From Taenia hydatigena (lineage: Eukaryota; Platyhelminthes; Cestoda; Cyclophyllidea; Taeniidae), in the NCBI GenBank assembly GCA_036345935.2, contig JADWOT020000009.1:4297381-4361380 (forward strand): a DNA stretch of 64,000 bases, in the 5' to 3' direction. Shown here piece after piece: positions 12,467 to 22,935 of this stretch. Each line of letters starts with the position of its first letter. Position 1 is the first letter of the stretch. Position numbers and translations under genes: made by a program. The notes under the pieces are model-generated. The model was given only the letters and a program-made list of their open reading frames with translations, made no database searches and was not told where the DNA came from.

Positions 12467-14442
12467 CCGGGGCCGAACCCATTCAGGGCCCCGATCATCC
12501 TGAATGTCTACATCAAGTATGATGAACGCAAACAAACGCTTGATGTGCTAGTTAGGAATCTACAAAATACCCCTCTCAAAAGAAAAGTCAGGGTACGTTT
12601 TTGGTCTAAACGGTAGCGTAAGATATGCACAATCAGAAGTTAGTAGAGATGGTGTAACTGCCAAAAATTCTTATAGAAGCACTTAATAAAACCGAAATGC
12701 ATTCCTAAGACACTTCAAGAAGTTAAGTTTGTACTACTTTGATCCTCAAAGTTCTCCTTTAATAACACCCTGTAAGAATTCACTAAATTTATTGCTAATT
12801 TGCCCCATATTTACAAAAGTGATTTCAGGAGTTGGAAGAGTGATTTAGACATAAAGTAAGAGGAACCTATGGAAAGTGCGCAAGCATCTCTCTTGTCTGA
12901 TCAAAAGACTTTCCACTCTTTCACCAAACATCTTTTTAATTAATGGTTTTCTGATCCCTTTGGACTTAAAAAATGCCCCAGAGAAGCCAAAGAAACGCTA
13001 AAACGTTGATGTCATTTACTTTTCTTTAAGGTGAAAACCAAATTCTTGCTGCCAACCAACCCGCAGTTAATGGAAAATAAGAAATTACTAAAACGTTTTC
13101 GATCTCGCGAAAGATGTCCGGACGGCGTAGTAATCGTTGACGCACGTCGCACCTCAAAGAAACGCGGACCGAATCCGCGCTTCAACGAGGATTTCCACTT
13201 TACTCCTCTCATAGCAAGTAGGTTTTGGGTTATCATTTTCACTTTATTTCTCTAGAGTGAAAACGTCAGCCTTAATCTCCAGTATCTAATCTATTGGGTA
13301 CTTTTATAGCTTGCCGATTTTGTTATCTGATCCCTCTCCTTGTAAGATTAACGGCTAATCATAAGCAGGCAATGCTTAAAGTGAGTTGGAGCAGGTCTCC
13401 TTTTATACACGTCATTTAAATTGCACGATGCCCAATAACAACATGATGCAGAACCACAGCTTGCCTTTGGTCCTCATTGTTAAATAATTAGTGGCTGTGC
13501 GAATCGTAGTATCACTGAATTTGTACAGCATTGTGCGCCTGTTTGGGAATGGGCACTAAAAAATACTAAAGTTTGTCGTGCTCCTAACTCAGTGAAGTTC
13601 ATAATGGATGTAAGAATGAAATCATACCGAATAATGCGAATGCTGCATTCCTAGACTCGCCAGCAAATAAGACCTTACAAACTCCGTTTGTGTCAGTGAC
13701 GGGTTCCATGCGGGTGCCAGCATATTCGTTCTCAGCATTTTTTGAGTTCAAATGGATATATTAAATGTAACTTTTTTAAGGTTTGCGCGATGCATTTTAA
13801 TGTCCCCTGTAACGTCTGACTTACTGACCTCTTAACTATTGCCAAAAATACAACTTAGAAATAATACGTTTTTTTCTTATTTAGAGGACGTCAAAATGGG
13901 GAAATTGGTTTTTGATATTTTTGAAGTGAAAAAGAAGCATAAATCCTTCCTGGGAACGATTGAACTATGTGGATCAGAAATAGAATTAAAGTGTGACATG
14001 GCCTATAGCCTTTACCTTCGCAATCCGACGGTAAGCCCCTGATTCCCACAAACTCTAAAAACCAGCCAATCCCTATCATCCTTCATCTGAGGTAAAGTCT
14101 GTAACTCGAGGTCCAGAGTCTTATTTGTGGCTCGTCAAATCCTCTCGGAGTCGTCGGCAGATTTTTTATTTACGAACTGTTAGTGCTTGCAAAGCCTTAA
14201 TTATCAGAAGGGTTATGTGCAGTAGTGCCCTGAGTTACCTAGTGAAGTGTAATTTCAAAACGAAAATAACCAATGCTGCAGTCATGACCTTTACTAAGCC
14301 GGTTTCAATGCACCATCTACCACTACTCCTAACCTAATCTCTTTTTTTTCAATTTCAGTGCGGGTCAACTGTGGTTGCTGCAAGGGACAGAAGTATGAAT
14401 TTGATGTGCACTAATGAATACGCATCTGTAGAAGAAATCTGA
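12467..14442 (+). CDS. C2-domain gene B (N-terminus unresolved)
   Basis: Exons are 12467-12592, 13031-13217, 13885-14030 and 14359-14442 (TGA at 14440). Phases are 0, 1 and 0, with acceptors TTGCAG, TTTAAG, ATTTAG and TTTCAG and donors GTACGT, GTAGGT and GTAAGC. About 180 residues form one C2-like domain: first strands NVYIKYDERKQTLDVLV, a long basic insertion (LLKRFRSRERC), the core NPRFNEDFHF, then KLVFDIFEVKKKHKSFLG. The C-terminus is TNEYASVEEI. The loop positions that bind calcium in synaptotagmin-type C2 domains hold basic residues here (EVKKKHKS), so calcium binding is unlikely. The likely entry is a phase 1-to-0 exon such as 11168-11178 from an upstream start. No AATAAA was seen soon after the stop. 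It could be an alternative 3' end of a longer B/C transcript. Confidence 0.78.
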
Positions 14443-15136
14443 CACAGCTCGGTGTTGAATGCTAATATTATCCTCAAAATCCCATTCTTTGGCCTTGAAC
14501 GAAAAATTCCGTCAGTCACAACGACCTAACTTTTTCATGCACATTGCTGAACTGGCATTCATCAGATGATACTCTGAGACACAAGTTAAAGACTTGTCAG
14601 GGGCTGGTTTCACATTCCAAACAAGTAAATAGCTTGGTGACGCAATGACCTTCAAAACTAGAATGCGTATGCAAGGTTCTCTGAGGGGTGGATAGTAGAC
14701 CCTTCTTTCCGCACACTTGAAAATTTGGGAATCTCTCTGACAATTATGTCCTCACTTGCTTTCCATTTAATAAGTGGAATCAGGGTAAATTTTGAAAAAT
14801 GTCCCATGTTACCGATGAATTGAGAATTACTGCCTTTCAAATTCCTCACTTACATCGTACATTGTAAAGGGCACTAAATTATTGTGAAAGTACATTTTTA
14901 GTCACCCCCTAGATACCAAAATCAGCGATATGTAAACGCGTTTTTAGTGATTTTGCTACCAACACTTTTTTATTTATGCTTTGAATATCACTCCTTACAC
15001 GCCTCAGTTGTGCTTTGAGATTGCTTTGGTAGTGCTGCCAGCATATGACCCTCACAGTAGGCCTTAATGTGACTGAAACTCCTAAACCAATGTTGACTCC
15101 ATGGGAGACCATGTCTTTTCCTCATCTGCACTTTAG

Positions 15137-15205
15137 GCACTTCCTCTTCTTCGTCGACGCCATCATCATCATCTTCTTCGTCGACGTCGTCGTCATCATC
15201 ACACT
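15137..15205 (+). CDS. Poly-serine micro-exon of gene C
   Basis: A 69-nt exon between CACTTTAG and GTAAGT, phase 1-1, encodes an almost pure serine run with two threonines and one proline, written with TCN trinucleotide repeats (TCATCATCA, TCGTCG). Repeat slippage here would change length in frame. The neighbouring exon 15820-15879 continues with SSSFHTRSS. Confidence 0.7.
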
Positions 15206-18200
15206 GTAAGTATTTTATAAGCAGTGGCTTGTGGATGTTGAAGTGGCTTGCATCAGGGTAGATTTCCTGTGAAATATTAACTGATTTTATTAAGTCATAT
15301 TTTGAGTAGAATGGAAAACAAGATGTGGAGATACTTGGTAGTGGTTCAGCATTGCATTCCATGCGAAACGGTGTTGAAGGCAACTGAAAATGGTGTAACT
15401 TAATAAGTTAATCATTTTAACACTAAAATAATCCCATTACACGAGAAAAAGGTAGGTTTTTCTAAACGAATCGAAGTAAATTCCAGCTTCAGAAGGATAA
15501 AAACGCTTAATTTCTATCAAACTATGAGCAACAATTGATCAAGTTTCGTTGAGTAGCATACTCCACTTGTTCGCCCACTTGCGTTTGAAGAGAACTTTTG
15601 AGAGAACGAAATCATCATGAACTTCTACCAACCAGTATGCCGGTGGAATGTTATTTATTAGTTTATTATTTTGTTGGACAACCGGAGAATATCACAAGGG
15701 CAAATTTAAAATGATCCCATGAAGCCTTGGCAAAAAAATTGTGCCCAAATTGCATTCAAGTTCATCATTGCATGGTTAAGTCCATGGTATGCCTACATTT
15801 GCACGTGTAAACATTTTAGCCTCCTCGTCATTTCACACGCGGTCCTCCATCGTATCTCTGCCTAAGGAGAAAACGTGTCGTAAGTCCTTCATCTGGTGAT
15901 GAGCCCAACGATACAAACACATGCCAGTTAAGGGAGGGAATTTCGCCAATAGAAGTACCATGTGTCCGCCCATGAGCAATAGACATTGCATCTTTTTTGC
16001 AATCGACTATAAACAAGAGGATCATGCCAAGAGATTACAAAATTGATTTGAGATTTGTTTTCAGCTGCATAACTCATTATGACTTTCCTGCTTTTCAGCA
16101 AAACCTGAATGCCATGAACGAAGAACGGCGACCTACAAGAGAGGTATCCCTGTCTCACAATCGTTCCCCAATTCGTGTTTTTTTTAACACCACCTCATTG
16201 TGCAGGCCTAACGCCTTTCAGTAGCACTATTTACTGTCTGCATAGCACAAACGCTACTTTATAATCTTGTTTGCTTACCTGTAAATAGAAAAGTGTCATC
16301 TCAATGCATTAGAACCCATGAATTATTTTGAGTTTTGTCGGATTTTAGCATCGTCAGCATCAATGCCGTATTTGTCCAACTGTGAGTTTCCATGAACTCC
16401 GCAGTTTTGCATACCCATTTCATCAATGTGCACACAAAAATTTATAGCCCCAAATAAGCCCTCCTTCTCTGTGCAAATTTGTTGTGGTTATGAATTGATA
16501 TTTAAAAGTAATTGTGGAGTTTTATAGCATATTTGATGGTCTTTACTGGAGAAAAGTCACCTCTTACTTGTAAATTGTGTCCCTCATTCCATTTCACGTC
16601 AATATTTTCTTTTCAATTTTCCCTATACTTTAGATGAAACAGCATTGTACGAGCCTTCAACATCATCCAAGAGTGGTAAGCAGGCCTTTCAGCTGTCCCT
16701 CCTAACTTTCGAAATAATCCAAAAACTTCCATAATTACATCGGATCCTTGAACAAATCTACCTGCTTCATAAAACGAGTTCGTGATAGTCTTCAATTGAA
16801 TGAAATCCATTTTAGTCTCTCCGTCCTCATCACTGCCTTCACTGCCATCAACAATAGCTCTGCTACCTTCCAGAGCAAAAACACTTTGTGAGTTTTACTG
16901 ATGACAGCCTTGTGACATTCATGTAATTTAAGCCAATGGAGTAGTGATGAGTTTGGTATTATAATTTCATACTCAGCAGTTAAAATAATGTGTTAGTTAG
17001 ACTTTAAAAACGTTAAGAATTGCCCCGAACTTCTATAAGGTGCATATGGGGCGAATTGGTAAAAATTATTCAATGTCATAGCTGCTATAACTGTCTGGCG
17101 TTTTCAATTAAGTGCCAGACGAAGTGGTTGTGGGTGCAGCAACCTTTTAAGAACTACCAATTTACCTTTTCAATCTCATCCATCGATTTGCAACCGTGAC
17201 TTCTCCTTTCTTTTCCATGTTAAGCCCTGAACACTTCCAGGAACGCAATATGTACGTGCAATACTGCATGCTTCTGATCACCCAGAATTCAGGGAATTCC
17301 ACTCCAAGTTCCCTATCTGCTCACCAACCACTAGTTGCATCAGTATAAAGCCCATTTTGCTGCCTGGACAGATGATAGAATTAACATGAGGCATGGATTT
17401 CCAAATAACAAACCCGCAATAAACATAGCAGTGCATTCACTGTCATCACTCAGCTTGCATAGTGGGCTCCCATAGACGCCTACGGGGTTATAAGGCATGG
17501 ACTCAGTAAGGTGTTAATCCATTTTAGATGAAGTGATCCCCACTGAGATCACCAAATCGTCCAAGAAACGAGGTATTCCTATCTATCACTACATAGCGTG
17601 AATTTATCAAGAACAATGAGTTAACTTGATTTCCAAGTAATTTACCATATCTGCTTGGTGATATGACTCCTTGTCTTGGATTCCATAAAGCCGAGCAACT
17701 TAAAACACAACTACAGATTCAGGTTCTTGTGAAACCACAATTATCTATATTCTTTGCCTTTTTGAATTGGGGCAAACATAGGGAGTGGTCTGCCTTCGTC
17801 GGCTTTGTCTGCACCTTCATCGTCGAGCAGTAAGATTTGTCTAAACATGCTGATGCTACTGATTACTTTGCTTTTTAGCATATAATTGGGAGAAATAGTG
17901 TTCATTTTATTTATTAAGTATAAATTAAAGTCAACAGTTCACTGTCTTTCCGAGCAATATTTGCCTGCACACATGCACCCGAAACCGTTCTGTTGATTAA
18001 CGGGATCTTTTGACTGTTCTCAAAATTTGTCTCGCAGAATATAAGCCTTTTTGACAAGAAATGTAGAAATTCGCTAAAGTGCATGCCAAAGTACACGCAT
18101 AATTTTGTGGTAATTATTTTAACAAAGCGTATATTTGTTGCTATTAATAATATTTTGAATGAACTCGTCTAAAAAAATGACCGAACCCTACATTGAGAGA

Positions 18201-21200
18201 ACTTTTATTGCCTTATATGCAGCAGCGTGAACTGCCGAACACCTATTTGGAGGTAGAGTTCATTGCAAACCTTTTGCATTCATAATTTTAAGAAACACAT
18301 TCCTAACTGGACTACTTACCACTCATTTAAGCGCCATTGCTATGGTGACTCAGGACCGAGTACCTTTACTGACCTGTTCCTGCTACCGCAATTGGGCTCT
18401 TCACAAGGACAACTGCTTGAGTATTCAAGTGGTGGTGGTGAAAACAAGTCTGCTTTGATCGAGAGGAGTTCCATTTCCACCACATTGGTGGTATATCAAG
18501 CAGACACCATGAGCATTTTGAGATGCATTTCTACCTGACAGTTGCGTCAATCGAAGGCCCAGTATTACGGGCGACAAACTATCTGCTTTTGTGAATGGCC
18601 ATTCTGCGAGTGGACGATGTTTTATTTCCATGCCATGAGACTGAAGGAGAAAAAAGTCACCATACTCGCTGTTCGATTTATAGAAAGCCGGCTTAATTAT
18701 CTGGATCCCTTACTTTAAGCTTTAAAATGATAGCTCCAAGCTCGGTTGTTCATTGTAATGGTATTCAAGTCACCATCATCCACTGTAAATCAAGCCACCA
18801 AAAAGTAAATCATGTAATCATCAGTCACGCTCTCACCGATATTTTCGAGCCATACCGATTCCTTGGCAAAGTACGCATCTTAAGGTAACACGAATCAGCT
18901 TATTCTACCTTTTTTTGGGAAATTTTGCTATCTGAAGAAAAGATTCTACAATATTCACAATCAAAGTGTTGGTCAAATAAACTGATGGGCAGATTTCGTG
19001 GGAGAGTTTCTTAGGAGTTTAATTCGAATTTTAGTTATTCTGGTACCTATCCACCTTAGTCACTTGAACCAGAATGCTCATGAAACTAATTATCTTACTC
19101 TTTACCTTATTAACGTTAATTTTTCTTTTCTTCACGTAGCCTCCCAGGGTTCTGATGTCACAGTCTGTAAGTGTGCCCAGTAATGCTCGTATATTTAACT
19201 AATAAACCTTGGATTTTCTTAAATCAGCAATCAAAATGACATTTCCAAACCGAAGTCTTGGCAGTTGTACTCTGGTGAGGACCCTAACTTCGGAAAATAT
19301 TCATGCTAACCCGCCTCCAAGCCTCCTACGTGCGCTTTTGTGGAGAGTGTACGAGATGAGCTAGACAGCAACCGCACCTTAACCTATCAATGCACGGTAG
19401 AGAAGGAGCTGCATTTCCTTAACAGCCTGTTGCAAAACAGATGAGACTTTTATTAGTTCTTTTCGCAAACTTGTTATTTATGGACAAGATCTTTCCCTTT
19501 TAATATGATCAACTATTCGGCTCATGTATTACTGGTAGTGTATTTGTTCAATGTTTATTTTAGATGAAGTGATACGTGTCAACCCGCGGAAAATAACTAA
19601 GCACAGAGGTATTTCACCTTTTAAGCAGATAAACTAGCCTGGTTGCATTGATTGTTTGCCATTTACTTCTGGCGGTGACTGGAAAAAGAACACCTGCTTT
19701 CAACTAACCACTCAAGGGAATATTTCATGCTTCATTCACTTCTTTCAGTTAATTGGGTTTCTCAAAGGGCTAATTGAGACCCTAGATTAATTTTCCGCTC
19801 GACTATTCTATTAGTGCCTATGGAAAGTCGCAAGTCAAAAATTGTGGGAGATTTCGGTTATTCACATTTTAATATCTCTTCATTTTTTGTTGGTAAATAC
19901 TTCTAAATGTAAAAACCAGCTTTTGTTGGATTTTCCGCTTATGTACGAAATCATGAAAATATGCATTTTTCAATCAGGCTAAAATTGAAAATATGCATTT
20001 TTCAATCAGGCTAAAATTGATTCCGGAGCCACGAATTTCGGCTCAATCTTGGGCAGGAGTTCTGAGAACACGTTAAGCATAAAATACCGCATACTCAAAG
20101 TTCGCTAAGCGTGGATAGTGCGTCCTAAGCATTCTACTGTAATTCCACTTACGAAGCTGTCCTGCACCATCGCTTTTCCTATGTGCTCAAGAAGCCTGAC
20201 TGAACAGTAAGAGCTCGAAACTAAGCGTTATTGTGAATGTGCCTCGTACACTAATTTTCATCCCTTCTTTCGAATGATGTGCAGCCAAACTTTTGGATGA
20301 CGCGATATCCTCTGAATTTGAAAAGACTGTCTTAAAGGATGGTAAGTGAATTCTCGTGAGACACGGAATTTTGCTTGCACCTTCCATAGCAATGTGCCTT
20401 GGTTACTTTCAGCTGCCGCTGTTGAGCTTCGATCGACGTCGGCCTGTCCTTGTAAGTTGGGAGCGATCGCGGAAAGGCTCACATAGAAGTACACCCAGAT
20501 GCTAAAAATGGTTTATTGGAATATTCCATGCTAGCAATGATAGCAAAATGCATTTGACAAATCTTTTGTCACTTTCGCTTTCATCAGGAGTGAAAATTTG
20601 GGTTAAAATCGACTTAAATGTCTTCTGGTTTAGGCTCATCTCCGAGATTCCGAACGGCGCGTAAGTTCTTGCAACAGAAAAGTAACTTACGTTGTATCAG
20701 GTCACAAAGAGGCAGACTCTCATAATTCATTTTAATTGTCAGTTCAGGTAGTAATAGCCTATAAAGTTCATTTATTTGCGAATAACATTGCATTTTCTGC
20801 CACTCTGGATCCGAAATTGGGTGCCTATTTTGACAGTGCTACCATCGCAGCAAACATCATCAATATCGTCACTGCCGTTTTCGCCGTGTCGAGGTACGTG
20901 TCGTCTGACCCTGTCTGATCATCACAACACTTCCCCGCCTATTTGGTCCAACATAATTGCATAATAGCACTAGTAAATGATGATAATGTATTGAAAACCA
21001 AACTTGAGAAGGCAGTATGGGCCATTCGCATTTGTCTAGGTGCGTAAATACAAAATTTTCAATGGCCAAATTTTTTATTACGTGCTGCAAGAGCTTCTGG
21101 AGTACGGATAGGCTTGCTTGTTACGTTTCCCCCCTCCTGTTTAATGATGAGTTTGCCATTTAAACCTGGTTATAATTCATTTTTGTGATTTATTTGAAGT

Positions 21201-22902
21201 CATGGTAACAATGTGCCCTTATTTGGTGTTGGAATACTAAATTCTTTTTTACGTCATTTAATAGAAACGGCCGTGCGTTGTGGAGATTGTAAGTTATAGA
21301 AGCTGTTTGAATGCCCAACATAAGATGTTGTGCTTAATTTCTAATTAAGTCATTTTCTTGAAAAAAAAATGTACAGAGACTCGTAGGTTAAGCTACTTAA
21401 ACAATTCTTCACTTCATTTTCTGACTTACAATGTTTGTTTCAGCCGACTCCTCTACTGACGAAGTCGTAAGTAGCATTGGACTTGAAAGCCTAAATTCGG
21501 TGCACGCACATCGCCTAGCTGCCGATGCGTCTCTTTTAGGCGATAATGCTCCGAGCAGATATCCTGTATAATGAGCGGCGTCAGCGGATGTCCGTGTTCA
21601 TTAGGAACCTTGAACATGTGGATGAAAAAGTGAAGCATGCGGTAGGTCTTGCACGTGCTTTCAACCCGCGATTCCTTGATTTTTTTATTTTATACCCTAA
21701 AACTCTCACACGCACCTCAAACAATCGGAAGGTTCCAGCGGAGTAAAACATTAATAACTTTAATTGCGTTTAGAGTAACCTAAAATGAACAAATAAGCTC
21801 AGAGTCCGTTACGCTCGTTTAAACGCAGATGGTGCATCTAAAATGAAACGGAGCTGAAATACCAAAACGTCTATTTTTTGCTTTCTGCAGGTCAGGTGCA
21901 TGCTTTACACTGCGGATGGTCGCAGAATGGGAAAACAAACCAAGAGCAAGAAGGGTTTTAATCCCTATTTCAATGAAGAGTTCAAATTCAGGAACCTTGT
22001 GCGATGTGAGTTTTGACTTGGCTAATCGTTCTTGCTTAAAACTGCTTTCCATAACTTAAAAGATGATTCACCGCCTTGTAGAAGGCCATGAGCAAGCAGC
22101 CAGATGAGATCAGATTACTCATCTGTCTGAAACAACCACAAACCATCCTGTGACCCAAAGTTCAGTCGAATTGAACAAATTTTTAGTGCCAGCAGTTCTG
22201 GCGATAAAGGTGGTTGTTCTGGCCCCCACTTTGTGCTAATTATTGGACTATGAAGGATAGGAAAATTAGTAAGGTGGAAAGGATATGTGGCAGAACGCCC
22301 TGTGGACACTGCTCTCTGTGTATTCAAATTTTCACTAATGTTACACACGGTAGATTCGGAAGCATTCACCCCCTCCAGCGGTGAAATTCGTCAATTGCAT
22401 TCTCAAGAAATCTGTATACAAAAATGAGCTTCCGAATAAATTAAACGGCTAAGATTCTTCTCCCCACACTACTTTAGCGGACATTCGCGGAGGACACTTG
22501 GTGTTTTCTGTAGTGCAAAAACACAAGAAGAACGTTGTCGGTGTGGGAATAATTCCAGGCTGCAGGATCAGCCTTGATCGCGACGAAGCCCACAATATTC
22601 CCATCTGTTCGAAGGTATGCTGGAATTCAACGACATTTTTTCCGAGACTGTGTACATAAGTTGAAACATTCTTGAGGTAATCATTTTGAACAGGAGGAAA
22701 AACAAAGTCCAGATAACTTAATTATTAAGACGACAGACATTTGAATTGGACGCTCAGAGTTTCAGTCGCTTAAACAAATGCTCCTTTTGTGTAGGTTCCG
22801 AATCAATTCGTGTACAATATGGAGGATATTACGAGAGAACCAGAGAGTCTCATTCGCATAATTTATCCCAAATCGAGCGATCACATTGAGGTTTATCAAT
22901 AG
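15137..22902 (+). CDS. C2-domain micro-exon gene C
   Basis: Symmetric phase 1-1 exons: 15137-15205, 15820-15879, 16099-16143, 16349-16381, 16634-16675, 16816-16887, 17528-17572, 17782-17829, 19140-19166, 19564-19608, 20285-20341, 20413-20451, 20634-20660, 20837-20893 and 21265-21288. Then a 23-nt phase 1-to-0 exon (21444-21466) and the C2 exons 21540-21641, 21891-22005, 22478-22614 and 22795-22902 (TAG). No join creates a stop. About 392 residues follow from exon 15137; the first coding exon is unresolved (candidate 9893-9956). The N-terminal two thirds is Ser/Thr/Pro-rich with basic patches. The C-terminus is a single C2-like domain with NPYFNEEFKF. The exon pattern is that of flatworm micro-exon genes, which usually encode small secreted proteins; here no signal peptide was found. 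The polyadenylation signal is at 22930. Confidence 0.78.
15820..21288 (+). CDS. Micro-exon string of gene C
   Basis: Fourteen further exons have lengths of 60, 45, 33, 42, 72, 45, 48, 27, 45, 57, 39, 27, 57 and 24 nt. All are divisible by three and all are phase 1 at both ends, with pyrimidine-rich acceptors and mostly GTAAG or GTGAG donors. Exons 17528-17572 and 19564-19608 are both 45 nt and share ATGAAGTGAT, encoding EVI followed by a lysine/arginine-rich tail, so they look like duplicates. Exon 16634-16675 also starts ATGAA. Because every unit is symmetric, any subset can be joined in frame. Weakest members are 17782-17829 (poor pyrimidine tract) and 16099-16143 (donor GTATCC). Confidence 0.7.
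19955..20018. repeat. Perfect 32-bp tandem duplication
   Basis: The 32-base unit beginning GAAAATATGCATTTTTCAAT occurs twice head to tail (19955-19986 and 19987-20018) with no mismatch. It lies in the intron between micro-exons 19564-19608 and 20285-20341 of gene C. Confidence 0.95.
21444..22902 (+). CDS. C2-domain exons of gene C
   Basis: The 23-nt exon 21444-21466 (STDEV, donor GTAAGT) resets phase from 1 to 0. The domain then follows: 21540-21641 (LRADILYNERRQRMSVFIRN), 21891-22005 (NPYFNEEFKF), 22478-22614 (GGHLVFSVVQKHKKNVVG) and 22795-22902 to the TAG. Exon phases 0-0, 0-1, 1-0 and 0-stop are the same as in gene B. The SDPY-type and DxD calcium ligands of synaptotagmin C2 domains are replaced (DEKVKHA, VVQKHKK). 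The basic segment RRMGKQTKSKK could bind acidic lipid (inference). Confidence 0.82.
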
Positions 22903-22929
22903 AACATGTAACGGTCTTTATTTTTCACA

Positions 22930-22935
22930 AATAAA
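22930..22935 (+). terminator. Polyadenylation signal of gene C
   Basis: AATAAA lies 28 nt after the TAG stop of gene C and is followed by a GT-rich segment (GTCGTTTGTCC). Confidence 0.7.

Noticed and set aside
17241..17251. 11-nt candidate exon between ACTTCCAG and GTACGT
   Set aside because: It would leave in phase 0 rather than 1 and disrupt the chain; it is too short to support on its own.
18263..18538. 91-codon plus-strand frame in a gene C intron
   Set aside because: It has no acceptor or donor in a usable phase, and its composition matches the surrounding intron.
19228..19274. Candidate micro-exon with good borders in gene C
   Set aside because: Its length, 47 nt, is not a multiple of three and would break the phase-1 chain. 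It remains possible only as an alternative terminal exon.
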